Source: Aureibaculum algae (GTDB lineage Bacteria > Bacteroidota > Bacteroidia > Flavobacteriales > Flavobacteriaceae). From it: a DNA stretch of 64,000 nt. Under the pieces are notes generated by a model. It was not told the DNA's origin. It ran no database searches and saw only the letters and a list, made by a program, of their open reading frames with translations. The stretch covers positions 4,734,001-4,798,000 of the forward strand of contig NZ_CP040749.1 of assembly GCF_006065315.1 (NCBI RefSeq), in the 5' to 3' direction. The translations under genes were made by a program, and so were the position numbers. Positions 52,487-60,907 of the stretch are shown here, piece after piece (within the stretch, counting starts at the first letter, position 1; every line of letters starts with the position of its first letter).

Positions 52487-54505
52487 ATGATTCGTATTCT
52501 AACGCTTTGTTTCCTTTTTATTTCCACGTTATGCTTTTCTCAAACCAAATCTTCATTTAAAAATCTTGATGTATTTGAATTAGAATGGGCAGTTAATCCT
52601 GAAATTTCACCTGATGGTAATCGTGTTGTCTATCAACGTAGTGGATTTGACATTATGAATGACCGTAAACAATCTCGACTATGGATGATGAATGCCGATG
52701 GTTCAAATCACATAAAATTAACTAGTAACGAAGTGAGTGAATCTAATCCGAAATGGTCACCAGACGGCTCTAAAATTGCCTTTACAAGTAGTACTGAAAA
52801 TGGTTCAGAAATATTTGTGCACTGGTTAGCAACCGGTAAAACCGCTAAATTAACGCAATTGGAAAAATCGCCAAGTGGCTTAAGTTGGTCACCTGACGGA
52901 AAGCATATCGCTTTTTTAATGACTGTACCAGAGGCACAACCAACATTGGTAAAAGCTCCAAAAAAACCAGAAGGAGCCAAATGGGCCGAACATCCAAGAG
53001 TAACCACACGATTGAAATATGAAGCTGATGGTTCAGGGTATATTCAACCGGGATTTAAACATTTATTTATTGTTTCAGCGGATGGTGGTAGTCCAAGACA
53101 AATTTCGTCTGGTAACTTTAAATATGGCAGTCCACAGTGGTCAAAAGACGGAAAATCACTCTTTTTTAGTGGTAATTTAATTGCCGATTGGGACTATGAC
53201 TTTAGAAATTCCGAGATTTATACGATAGACATCGCCACAGGAAAAACCTCTGCGTTAACCGACAGAAAAGGGCCAGACCATAGCTTAGCTATTTCACCAA
53301 ATGGCAAACAAATTGCGTATATCGGTTTTGATGATAAGGTACAAACCTATCAAGTGAATCATATGTATGTAATGGATAGTGATGGCACTAATAAAAAACA
53401 AATTAATACGGGTTTAGATAGAAGTCCCAATAACTTAACATGGAGCGTTGACGGAAAAGGCCTTTACTTTCAATATGATAACACGGGCAATACGAAAATT
53501 GGCTACACTACCCTATCCGGAAAAACTTCAAAAATTGCAGACAATTTAGGAGGCACTTCTATTGGTAGACCTTATGGTGGAGGCTCTTATTCTTTATCAG
53601 AAAACGGAACTATTGCCTTTACACAAACTACACCAAGTTATCCTTCTGAAGTTGCAGTTGTAAAAAAGGGTAAAACCATTAAAATCTCACACCTCAACGA
53701 AGATATTTTACCATTTAGAACTTTAGGTAAGGTTGAAGAAATATGGTATAAATCGACCATTGATGGTAATGATATTCAAGGTTGGATTGCTTATCCTCCA
53801 AATTTTGATGCGTCTAAAAAACATCCTTTATTGGTTGAAAATCATGGTGGACCCATTTCTAATTATGGCGACCGATTTTCACCAGAAATACAATTGTACG
53901 CCAGTGCAGGTTACGTAGTTTTTTATCCCAACCCAAGAGGAAGCACTAGTTACGGAGAAAAATTTGGAAATTTACTCTATCACAATTATCCCGGTAATGA
54001 TTATGACGACGTTATGGATGGCGTAGATGCCGTTATTTCTAAAGGTTATATAAATCCTAAAGAATTATACGTAACGGGCGGAAGTGCGGGTGGTATCATG
54101 TCTGCATGGATGATTGGTAAAAACAATCGCTTTAAAGCTGCCGCCGTTATAAAACCTGTAATGAATTGGATTAGTAAAACCCTAACGGCTGACAACTATT
54201 ATGGCTATGCAAATTCGCGTTACCCAGGTCAACCTTGGGAAAACTTTGAAACCTATTGGAAATTTTCACCACTCTCTTTAGTAGGCAATATTCAAACACC
54301 TACCCTAGTTATGGTAGGTACAGAAGACAGACGCACTCCTTTATCGGAAGCCAAACAATTGTACAGTGCTTTAAAAATTAGAAAAATTGAAACGGCCTTG
54401 GTAGAAATCCCTGGTGCTTATCATTTAATTGTAAACCGTCCTAGCCAGCTAATTACTAAAGTAGATCATATTATAGCTTGGTTTGAAAGGTATCGTGATA
54501 AATAA
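52487..54505 (+). CDS. S9-family prolyl oligopeptidase-like peptidase (second copy)
   Basis: A 672-aa exported serine peptidase with a signal peptide (1-18, LCFSQ), a WD40/PD40-type beta-propeller (about 25-400; repeated SPDGSKIAF-like strands) and a C-terminal alpha/beta-hydrolase (about 430-670). The triad is Ser in GGSAGGIMS, Asp in GTEDRRTP and His in GAYHLIV. It is not closely similar to the 4865-7504 peptidase and lacks its C-terminal extension. It probably acts on short peptides in the periplasm. Confidence 0.92.
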   Translation: MIRILTLCFLFISTLCFSQTKSSFKNLDVFELEWAVNPEISPDGNRVVYQRSGFDIMNDRKQSRLWMMNADGSNHIKLTSNEVSESNPKWSPDGSKIAFTSSTENGSEIFVHWLATGKTAKLTQLEKSPSGLSWSPDGKHIAFLMTVPEAQPTLVKAPKKPEGAKWAEHPRVTTRLKYEADGSGYIQPGFKHLFIVSADGGSPRQISSGNFKYGSPQWSKDGKSLFFSGNLIADWDYDFRNSEIYTIDIATGKTSALTDRKGPDHSLAISPNGKQIAYIGFDDKVQTYQVNHMYVMDSDGTNKKQINTGLDRSPNNLTWSVDGKGLYFQYDNTGNTKIGYTTLSGKTSKIADNLGGTSIGRPYGGGSYSLSENGTIAFTQTTPSYPSEVAVVKKGKTIKISHLNEDILPFRTLGKVEEIWYKSTIDGNDIQGWIAYPPNFDASKKHPLLVENHGGPISNYGDRFSPEIQLYASAGYVVFYPNPRGSTSYGEKFGNLLYHNYPGNDYDDVMDGVDAVISKGYINPKELYVTGGSAGGIMSAWMIGKNNRFKAAAVIKPVMNWISKTLTADNYYGYANSRYPGQPWENFETYWKFSPLSLVGNIQTPTLVMVGTEDRRTPLSEAKQLYSALKIRKIETALVEIPGAYHLIVNRPSQLITKVDHIIAWFERYRDK

Positions 54506-54549
54506 TCAGAAAACAACTATCACTTTTACTAGATGAAAACAAGAAACTG

Positions 54550-54584
54550 GAGACTTCACAGGTTTTGAAAACCTGTGAGGTCTC
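54550..54584. repeat. 35-nt near-perfect palindrome
   Basis: GAGACTTCACAGGTTTT (17 nt), a central G, and the reverse complement with one G-U-type mismatch. It lies between two convergent genes. It may terminate the S9 peptidase gene, but the flanking T-tract is weak; it looks more like an interspersed palindrome. Confidence 0.75.
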
Positions 54585-54602
54585 ATTTTAAACTTTAGTA
54601 TT

Positions 54603-55286
54603 TTACTTCTGCAACAGCTCCACAAAAACTACTCCATTACTACTACCAGTACCCCATCTAGATGCTGCCGGGCCGGTTAGTATTTTAATATTTTTTATTT
54701 CAACAATGTTAATCATTGTTATTGCATCAATAGTACTAATTGCACCGTTCAAAACAATTAAAGCATAGTTACTTGTAGAATTGGATTGAGTATTCGCCCC
54801 TCTGATTATAACTCCTGCATCAGAGATAGTAGCACCTGGGAACTTTCCCTTAAGTAAATCTATTATATTATTATACCCAAAACTATAAGGCTGCACTGTA
54901 TTGTAAAATACTTTTGCTTCTTTTAATTCTTTGCTGTTCATATGTCCATTTGCAAAAGCCAAGTCAAGGTCACTTTCTTCTCCTTCTATCTCAATGTCAA
55001 TTTTTAATGGATCTTTAATGTTTTTTACTTTAATTGTTCTTGATTTGAAACCTTTTGCTGTTATAATTAGTTTATCCTTAACATTACATTCCAATTTAAA
55101 ATTACCTAATGAATCTGTATAAGTTACTTGTTTGGTTTTCTTTACTGTAACCTTAGCATTTTTTAAGGCTATGGTTTTATACGTAGTTACTTTTCCTCCT
55201 ACTACTTTGTTTTGAGCAAAAGCAGGAATAATTATCAACATTATCATCATTAAAATTGCAATGTTACTAATCTTTGAAGTTTTCAT
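54603..55286 (-). CDS. Plug-only TonB receptor-like protein
   Basis: A 227-aa protein with a signal peptide (1-24, PAFAQN), a CarboxypepD_reg-like domain (about 25-95; VVGGKVTTYKTIALKNAKVTV, YTDSLGNFKLE) and a TonB-dependent-receptor plug-like region (about 115-227). The plug ends IKILTGPAASRWGTGSSNGVVFVELLQ, where full receptors would begin the beta-barrel. No barrel or following ORF is present. So it is either a degenerate SusC-like receptor or a stand-alone plug protein. It has no internal stop in the remaining part. Confidence 0.75.
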   Translation of the reverse strand: MKTSKISNIAILMMIMLIIIPAFAQNKVVGGKVTTYKTIALKNAKVTVKKTKQVTYTDSLGNFKLECNVKDKLIITAKGFKSRTIKVKNIKDPLKIDIEIEGEESDLDLAFANGHMNSKELKEAKVFYNTVQPYSFGYNNIIDLLKGKFPGATISDAGVIIRGANTQSNSTSNYALIVLNGAISTIDAITMINIVEIKNIKILTGPAASRWGTGSSNGVVFVELLQK

Positions 55287-55499
55287 CTTTCTTTGGTTTT
55301 CTCAAAAATAGCCAAAAGGATAAACTTTATAACCATTTATGAAGTGTTTATAACAATGGAATAAACAACTCCTTCAATGTTAACATCATTTAATACTATT
55401 ATTTATGAGTTTCAGACACATTAAATACCAACGTTTAGCAAAATTTTTTTTTAAGCCAGCAAATATATATTCCGATTGCCATTTCATAATTAGTACATC

Positions 55500-55507
55500 T
55501 ATATTTG
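55500..55507 (+). promoter_or_regulatory. Promoter of the 55527 gene
   Basis: TATATTTG, a perfect -7 match. It is followed by GAACTTCAATCTAACCC and the ATG 19 nt later. The block resembles that before the 56551 gene. Confidence 0.65.
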
Positions 55508-55526
55508 AACTTCAATCTAACCCGAA

Positions 55527-56369
55527 ATGAAAAATAATTTATTTCTAAATTGTAAAATGATGTTTTTAAAGCTATGTATCCCCTTTGTATTGCTATCCAC
55601 TCTATTTCAGTGTAAACCTGAAATAAAAGAGATTTCTAATGATAAAAAAGCAGAAATTGAGGTAGAAAAAGAAATGGGCTTGGGTTTACTTAGTTTGACT
55701 TTTAACAAACCTTTAAAATTTTATAAAAACCCAACTGATTCCGTGGTTTTTGATCAAATTGAATTCATTAAAAATAGTCAACCTGAAACGAGAGGCAGGT
55801 TATTATTTATATCCAAAACAACATTTTCTCCATATAGAATGCAATCTGGAGATACTGATGAAATGGCAAAACAAAACATTAATCATGGCTTGGTACGATT
55901 TGGACCTGAGTTATTTTTTAGAGTATTAGAAAAAACAGATTCCTTTTTTAAAGTAGTTATTGATGAAGACACATTTGAATCTGCGTATTTAAAAATAAAC
56001 CCGAATTATGCTTTATATACTGAATTAAGTCAGGTTTATGCGAACAGTTGTTCTAATTGCCCTGGCTCTAATTATAATCCAGATTTTTATATTTATGAAA
56101 CTTGGGAGAACTACTTTAAAAGGTTAGAATTTATTACCATAAAAGGTCTAGATATTTATAGTAGTGCCAATGGCATCATACTCTTAGAGAAAAATAATGA
56201 CGCATTTTTACCCTTTCAAGTCACCGCATTAGAAGGAGATTGGATAAAAATCAAAAAAGCAAAGTTATATGAAAGTTATTTCGACAATACGATAAACTAC
56301 GATGGTTGGGTACGTTGGAAAAACAACATGGAGATTTTAGTAGACATTACAGAACACACGTATGAATAA
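55527..56369 (+). CDS. Hypothetical lipoprotein
   Basis: A 280-aa protein. The N-terminus has a lipoprotein-type signal (VLLSTLFQC, Cys about 29). The mature region is beta-rich and contains an SNCPGSN segment with two Cys (about 176-180). The C-terminal part (YDGWVRWKNNMEILV) resembles an SH3-like closing strand. I do not recognise a named family. Followed 181 nt later by another exported protein with a nearly identical promoter block, which suggests paired regulation. Confidence 0.6.
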   Translation: MKNNLFLNCKMMFLKLCIPFVLLSTLFQCKPEIKEISNDKKAEIEVEKEMGLGLLSLTFNKPLKFYKNPTDSVVFDQIEFIKNSQPETRGRLLFISKTTFSPYRMQSGDTDEMAKQNINHGLVRFGPELFFRVLEKTDSFFKVVIDEDTFESAYLKINPNYALYTELSQVYANSCSNCPGSNYNPDFYIYETWENYFKRLEFITIKGLDIYSSANGIILLEKNNDAFLPFQVTALEGDWIKIKKAKLYESYFDNTINYDGWVRWKNNMEILVDITEHTYE

Positions 56370-56524
56370 CTACTTTTATTAACCTTTGTTTTTTGATGAA
56401 TTAACTATCGAATACTGCACGAATTTTCCATAAACACAAATAACAGGTTACTATATTTTTAGACTAATATATACTCGCTAGCCACGAATATAACTTTATA
56501 CAGTTAATTAAAGTACTGACTAAT

Positions 56525-56532
56525 TATCTTTG
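56525..56532 (+). promoter_or_regulatory. Promoter of the 56551 gene
   Basis: TATCTTTG followed by GAACTTCAAACCAACCC and an ATG at 56551. It shares nearly the whole block with 55500-55527. A TTG start at 56530 would fall inside this element, so 56551 is the better start. The sequence CAACCCAA just before the ATG is complementary to the candidate sRNA loop. Confidence 0.6.
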
Positions 56533-56550
56533 AACTTCAAACCAACCCAA

Positions 56551-57717
56551 ATGCAAAAAATAATTTATTTATTTTTATTACATACACTATGGGGTTTCTC
56601 GCAAGAAACTAAGGTTAGCGTTGACAGTATTTCTCAAGAAAAAACAATTAATTATTATTCTGAAGACACAGACTTGGTTGGTCGTTACGAAATCTATTAT
56701 GCCAATGGACTTCTAAAAGAAAAAGGGCAAACCGCATATGAGTTTGGATGTGGAATGAAAAGTGGAACGTTTGAATTCTTTACGAAAAATGGTAAATTGC
56801 TTAAAACCGAAGTTTACAACAATTGGCTTAAAAACCTTGGAGACGGTTGCCACAGCACAATACATGACATTACCGTAAATGAATACCATGAAAATGGAAA
56901 ATTAAAAGCAGAAAAGAAGTATCAAAGCTCTTATGAAGCCGGTGAAAAAAATAAAGTTGGGGTTTGGAGAGACTTTGACACCTACGGTTATGTTAACAAC
57001 ACCACATCTTACCCATGGACGTATCCTCATAAAGAACTACCAAATAACATTATAAAAGCAGAAAAAGCATTGGTAACTTTATTTGAAAAACTAAAAAACA
57101 GTGAGCCCCGAATACGCTATGAAAGTGTGGCTCCATCTTTTGAAAAAGAATTACTTGTAACTCTTAATTTACAGAACAGTTGGCAATATCCATTTCAAGA
57201 ATTGTCAAAAAAAATCAGAATTTTATCCTCTAAAGACAGTTTAATACGCACTTTTGCATGGGATGAAAGAGAGGGTGGTAGTCGCCATAACATGAAAAGT
57301 TATATTCAATACAAAAATAATCACATCTTACAGATTGAAAACTTAAGAGATAACGAAGAAGAAAATGGCTTTAGAAATGCGACCATTGACGAAATTGTTG
57401 CTTTTGATAATGGTTATTTTATTTTGGGCTGGGGTAGTTTTGGTAGTGGAGCCATGCATTTGATAATCACCTATTATAAATTTATTAACGGTATTTTAAA
57501 ACCATGGCCAATCTTTGAGAATAATAAAACCGAGTATGGTATTGAAATATCTAGAGGTGATAAATTCAATCTAAAAATTGATCCAGAATTGCAACAAATA
57601 ACTTTTAATGAGACGTTGTATAATGAGGACATGGGTTACTATTATCAAACAGGAAAACTGACTACCCTCGCTTTTATTGATCGGTTAAACATATTTGTAA
57701 AAAAAGAAGAAAAATAA
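56551..57717 (+). CDS. Exported MORN-repeat-like hypothetical protein
   Basis: A 388-aa protein from ATG 56551 with a signal peptide (MQKIIYLFLLHTLWGFSQ). The N-terminal region contains toxin/antitoxin-like MORN_2 repeats: EIYYANGLLKEKGQ, GTFEFFTKNGKLLKTE and NEYHENGKLKAEKKY. The rest (about 160-388) is beta-rich with no recognised domain. Function unknown; such repeats occur in surface and antitoxin-related proteins. The stop is 2 nt from the stop of the convergent epimerase gene. Confidence 0.6.
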   Translation: MQKIIYLFLLHTLWGFSQETKVSVDSISQEKTINYYSEDTDLVGRYEIYYANGLLKEKGQTAYEFGCGMKSGTFEFFTKNGKLLKTEVYNNWLKNLGDGCHSTIHDITVNEYHENGKLKAEKKYQSSYEAGEKNKVGVWRDFDTYGYVNNTTSYPWTYPHKELPNNIIKAEKALVTLFEKLKNSEPRIRYESVAPSFEKELLVTLNLQNSWQYPFQELSKKIRILSSKDSLIRTFAWDEREGGSRHNMKSYIQYKNNHILQIENLRDNEEENGFRNATIDEIVAFDNGYFILGWGSFGSGAMHLIITYYKFINGILKPWPIFENNKTEYGIEISRGDKFNLKIDPELQQITFNETLYNEDMGYYYQTGKLTTLAFIDRLNIFVKKEEK

Positions 57718-57719
57718 AA

Positions 57720-58628
57720 TCAATCAAAAATAGACGTCAAGGCATCATCAATCCATTCATATTGAAATTGAAATCCTTGATTTTTTATTTTCGTATTGAC
57801 TAAGTATTGACTTTCCAATACGATAGCTGACATCTCACCTAGCACCAACTTTAATACAAAAGCAGGTATATTAGGTAACCAAATTGGCTTGTTCAATTGT
57901 TTTGCAATGGCTTTGGTAAGCATTTTATTAGATACCGGATTAGAAGCTACAGCATTAAAAACACCATCATTATTGTGTTCTATCGTAAATAAATACATGT
58001 TTGCCATGTCAGTAACATGTATCCATGATTGTATTTGCTTACCACTCCCCAAAGGAGCACCAACATAATAGTTGATTGGTTTTACCATCTCATCTAAGGC
58101 TCCTCCATCACTTGAAAGTACAATTCCCGTTCGCAACTTAGACACGGTAATACCTAAACCTTCCAACGTATCAACCTCGTCTTCCCATTTTTTAACCACT
58201 TCTCCTAAAAAAGAATCGCTGACTACCCTGTTATCGGTCTCTTTATATTTTGCATCTAACGAAGAAGGATAAATACCCAATGCCGATGCCGAAGAAAAAT
58301 GAGTCACCTTATGCTCATTCTCAGAAAGTAATTTATATAACAATTTAACGGTATCAATTCTACTACTGAGTATATTTTGTTTTTGTTTCTCGGTCCATCG
58401 TTTAGAAATAGAAGCTCCTGCCAAATTAATAATGGCATCAACACCTTCAATACACTTTATATCAATTTCTTGAGAGCTAGGATTGTAATAAAAACCCTTT
58501 TTTGTAGCAGATTTAATTATTTTCTCTTTATTGGTAGTTAAATAATGAACAACATAATTTTTACGTGCACAAAGTGCCATAATTTCATTACCAATTAACC
58601 CTGTAGCTCCTGTAATTAATATTTTCAT
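57720..58628 (-). CDS. TIGR01777-family NAD(P)-dependent epimerase (SDR39U1/YfcH-like)
   Basis: A 302-aa extended short-chain dehydrogenase. The N-terminal GATGLIGNEIM binds NAD(P), and DAIINLAGASISKRWTEKQKQ is typical of the family. The C-terminal DUF1731-like part (GEMSAIVLESQYLVN) completes the fold. Substrate unknown. It starts 4 nt after the stop of a 44-aa membrane microprotein; the two are almost certainly translationally linked. Confidence 0.92.
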   Translation of the reverse strand: MKILITGATGLIGNEIMALCARKNYVVHYLTTNKEKIIKSATKKGFYYNPSSQEIDIKCIEGVDAIINLAGASISKRWTEKQKQNILSSRIDTVKLLYKLLSENEHKVTHFSSASALGIYPSSLDAKYKETDNRVVSDSFLGEVVKKWEDEVDTLEGLGITVSKLRTGIVLSSDGGALDEMVKPINYYVGAPLGSGKQIQSWIHVTDMANMYLFTIEHNNDGVFNAVASNPVSNKMLTKAIAKQLNKPIWLPNIPAFVLKLVLGEMSAIVLESQYLVNTKIKNQGFQFQYEWIDDALTSIFD

Positions 58629-58632
58629 ACAC

Positions 58633-58767
58633 TTATTTACTAAAAACCCGAGCCATTAAACTATCGGCATTTAACCAAATAAGAATTACTAAGAGTAATA
58701 ATACAATTAATAGCATTGCTCTTTTTTGGTTAGGTTGTCTTCTAGGTCTTAATCTTTTAAATTTCAT
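58633..58767 (-). CDS. 44-aa membrane microprotein upstream of the epimerase
   Basis: A 44-codon ORF: MKFKRLRPRRQPNQKRAM, a hydrophobic helix of about 14 residues (LLIVLLLLVILIWL), then NADSLMARVFSK. The strongly basic N-terminus predicts N-in topology. It is only 4 nt from the epimerase start. It is preceded by copy C of the 60-nt repeat and ACAC before the ATG. It is too short for routine callers. Function unknown; possible membrane anchor or regulator of the epimerase. Confidence 0.7.
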   Translation of the reverse strand: MKFKRLRPRRQPNQKRAMLLIVLLLLVILIWLNADSLMARVFSK

Positions 58768-58798
58768 GTGTCTTTCCTTATTTCTTTTTCAATGGTCA

Positions 58799-58858
58799 CA
58801 TGCAGTTCGCAAATAATCATTTCCTTAAATGACAAAATTTTTAACTTGCTCGTGTCAT
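58799..58858 (-). repeat. 60-nt upstream repeat family, copy C
   Basis: Begins ATGACACGAGCAAGT on the minus strand; gapless over 60 nt with copies A and B. It ends 31 nt before the microprotein ATG. The remainder of the 196-nt region between the microprotein and lepA holds the lepA promoter. Confidence 0.72.
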
Positions 58859-58912
58859 AATACATAAATATAATAATACTCAAAATTACAATTTTAAAAG
58901 CAAAATGCGTAA

Positions 58913-58942
58913 TTGAGTATTATTTTAAAAACAGTACCTTTG
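58913..58942 (+). promoter_or_regulatory. lepA promoter
   Basis: TTG (58913-58915), 19-nt spacer, TACCTTTG (58935-58942). This is the clearest full -33/-7 pair in the window. The expected start is near 58949, giving a 5' UTR of about 15 nt. Confidence 0.78.
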
Positions 58943-58963
58943 TTGACTTATTTTGTGAACTGA

Positions 58964-60760
58964 ATGAAGAACATCCGTAACTTTTGTATTATCGCACATA
59001 TTGACCATGGTAAAAGTACCTTGGCAGATAGATTGCTAGAATTTACTGGCACTATAACCGATCGAGAAAAGCAAGATCAGCTATTAGACAGTATGGACCT
59101 AGAGCGAGAGCGTGGTATTACCATAAAAAGTCATGCCATACAAATGGATTACATGTACAAAGGTGAAAAATATACACTTAACCTTATTGACACCCCTGGC
59201 CACGTCGATTTTTCTTACGAAGTATCGCGTTCCATTGCTGCATGTGAAGGAGCATTATTAATTGTTGATGCCGCACAAAGCATTCAAGCACAGACCATTT
59301 CTAATTTATATTTAGCTTTAGAAAATGACTTGGAGATTATTCCGGTTCTTAATAAAGTAGACTTACCAAGTGCAAACCCAGAAGAGGTTACTGATGATAT
59401 TGTGGACTTGATTGGTTGTAAAGCTGAAGATGTGATTCCTGCCAGTGCAAAAACCGGATTAGGTATTGAAGCTATTTTAGAAGCGATAATTCACAAAGTT
59501 CCTGCTCCAACAGGAAATCCCGATGGACCTTTACAAGCATTAATATTTGATTCTGTTTATAATCCCTTTAGAGGTGTTGAAACTTATTTTAGAGTTTTAA
59601 ACGGCTCTATTAAAAAAGGTCAAAACATAAAATTTATTGCAACGGGAAAAACTTATTTTGCCGATGAAGTGGGTACTTTAAAATTAAAACAAGCCCCTAA
59701 AACTGAAATTAAAACAGGCGATGTTGGCTATTTAATTACAGGTATAAAAGAGGCTAAAGAAGTAAAAGTTGGTGATACTATAACCGATGCTAAAAACCCT
59801 ACTACCAATGCTATTGAAGGTTTTGAAGATGTAAAACCAATGGTTTTTGCAGGTATTTATCCCGTAGATACCGAAGATTATGAAGAGCTCAGAAACTCTA
59901 TGGAAAAATTACAATTGAACGATGCTTCTCTTGTATTTACTCCTGAAAGTTCTGCGGCTTTAGGATTCGGATTTCGATGTGGATTTTTAGGCATGTTACA
60001 CCTTGAAATTATTCAAGAACGTTTAGAGCGTGAATTTGATATGACGGTAATTACAACCGTACCTAACGTATCCTATCATGCGTATACCCATAAAGATGTA
60101 AATACCAAAATTCTAGTTAATAATCCCACAGATTTACCAGATCCGTCAAGACTTGAACGTGTTGAAGAGCCTTATATTAAAGCCACAATAATCACAAAAT
60201 CAGAGTTTGTAGGTAATGTAATGTCATTGTGTATAGAAAAACGTGGCGAAATTACCAATCAAACCTATTTAACTACAGAACGTGTTGAACTTACTTTTGA
60301 CATGCCGTTAGCAGAAATTGTATTTGATTTTTATGATCGCTTAAAAACGGTTTCTAAAGGATATGCATCTTTCGATTATTCACCAATCGGAATGCGAGCT
60401 TCTAAATTGGTAAAAGTTGATATTTTACTGAATGCTCAACCTGTTGATGCCCTTTCTGCTTTATTACATGCCGATAATGCCTATGGCATCGGTAAAAAAA
60501 TGTGTGAAAAGTTACGACAGTTAATTCCAAGACAACAATTTGACATTCCTATTCAAGCAGCTATTGGAGCAAAAATTATCTCTAGAGAAACCATCAAAGC
60601 ACTTCGTAAAGATGTTACCGCAAAATGTTATGGTGGTGATATTTCTCGTAAGCGTAAACTGTTAGAAAAACAGAAAAAAGGTAAAAAACGGATGCGTCAA
60701 GTAGGTAATGTAGAAATACCACAAGAAGCATTTATGTCTGTGCTGAAATTGAATGATTAA
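58964..60760 (+). CDS. lepA: Elongation factor 4 (LepA)
   Basis: A 598-aa ribosome-associated GTPase. The G domain (about 1-185) has [25 protein letters not shown] and NKVD. LepA-specific C-terminal parts follow, with [39 protein letters not shown] and the [21 protein letters not shown] tail. It promotes translation under stress and has a role in initiation. Length is standard. Monocistronic by its promoter. Confidence 0.97.
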   Translation: MKNIRNFCIIAHIDHGKSTLADRLLEFTGTITDREKQDQLLDSMDLERERGITIKSHAIQMDYMYKGEKYTLNLIDTPGHVDFSYEVSRSIAACEGALLIVDAAQSIQAQTISNLYLALENDLEIIPVLNKVDLPSANPEEVTDDIVDLIGCKAEDVIPASAKTGLGIEAILEAIIHKVPAPTGNPDGPLQALIFDSVYNPFRGVETYFRVLNGSIKKGQNIKFIATGKTYFADEVGTLKLKQAPKTEIKTGDVGYLITGIKEAKEVKVGDTITDAKNPTTNAIEGFEDVKPMVFAGIYPVDTEDYEELRNSMEKLQLNDASLVFTPESSAALGFGFRCGFLGMLHLEIIQERLEREFDMTVITTVPNVSYHAYTHKDVNTKILVNNPTDLPDPSRLERVEEPYIKATIITKSEFVGNVMSLCIEKRGEITNQTYLTTERVELTFDMPLAEIVFDFYDRLKTVSKGYASFDYSPIGMRASKLVKVDILLNAQPVDALSALLHADNAYGIGKKMCEKLRQLIPRQQFDIPIQAAIGAKIISRETIKALRKDVTAKCYGGDISRKRKLLEKQKKGKKRMRQVGNVEIPQEAFMSVLKLND

Positions 60761-60881
60761 AAGGTTTTACATCGATACATTTCACCTTCAGTTGGCCATA
60801 AAACAAAACTCCAATAATTAAATTGATCTACCCATTTCGAAAGAATAAGTAATTTATACGTTAAAGAAACGTTAAAATTGT

Positions 60882-60889
60882 TATATTTG
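60882..60889 (+). promoter_or_regulatory. Promoter of the 60908 gene
   Basis: TATATTTG, 18 nt before the TTG start codon at 60908. The expected transcript start near 60896 gives a 12-nt leader, the same length seen at 55527 and 33988, which supports TTG as the start. Confidence 0.6.
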
Positions 60890-60907
60890 AGTAACTAAAC
60901 GGGGAGT

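Noticed and set aside
56530..56550. TTG start for the MORN-like protein at 56530
   Set aside because: It falls within the predicted -7 element TATCTTTG; ATG 56551 gives a proper signal peptide.
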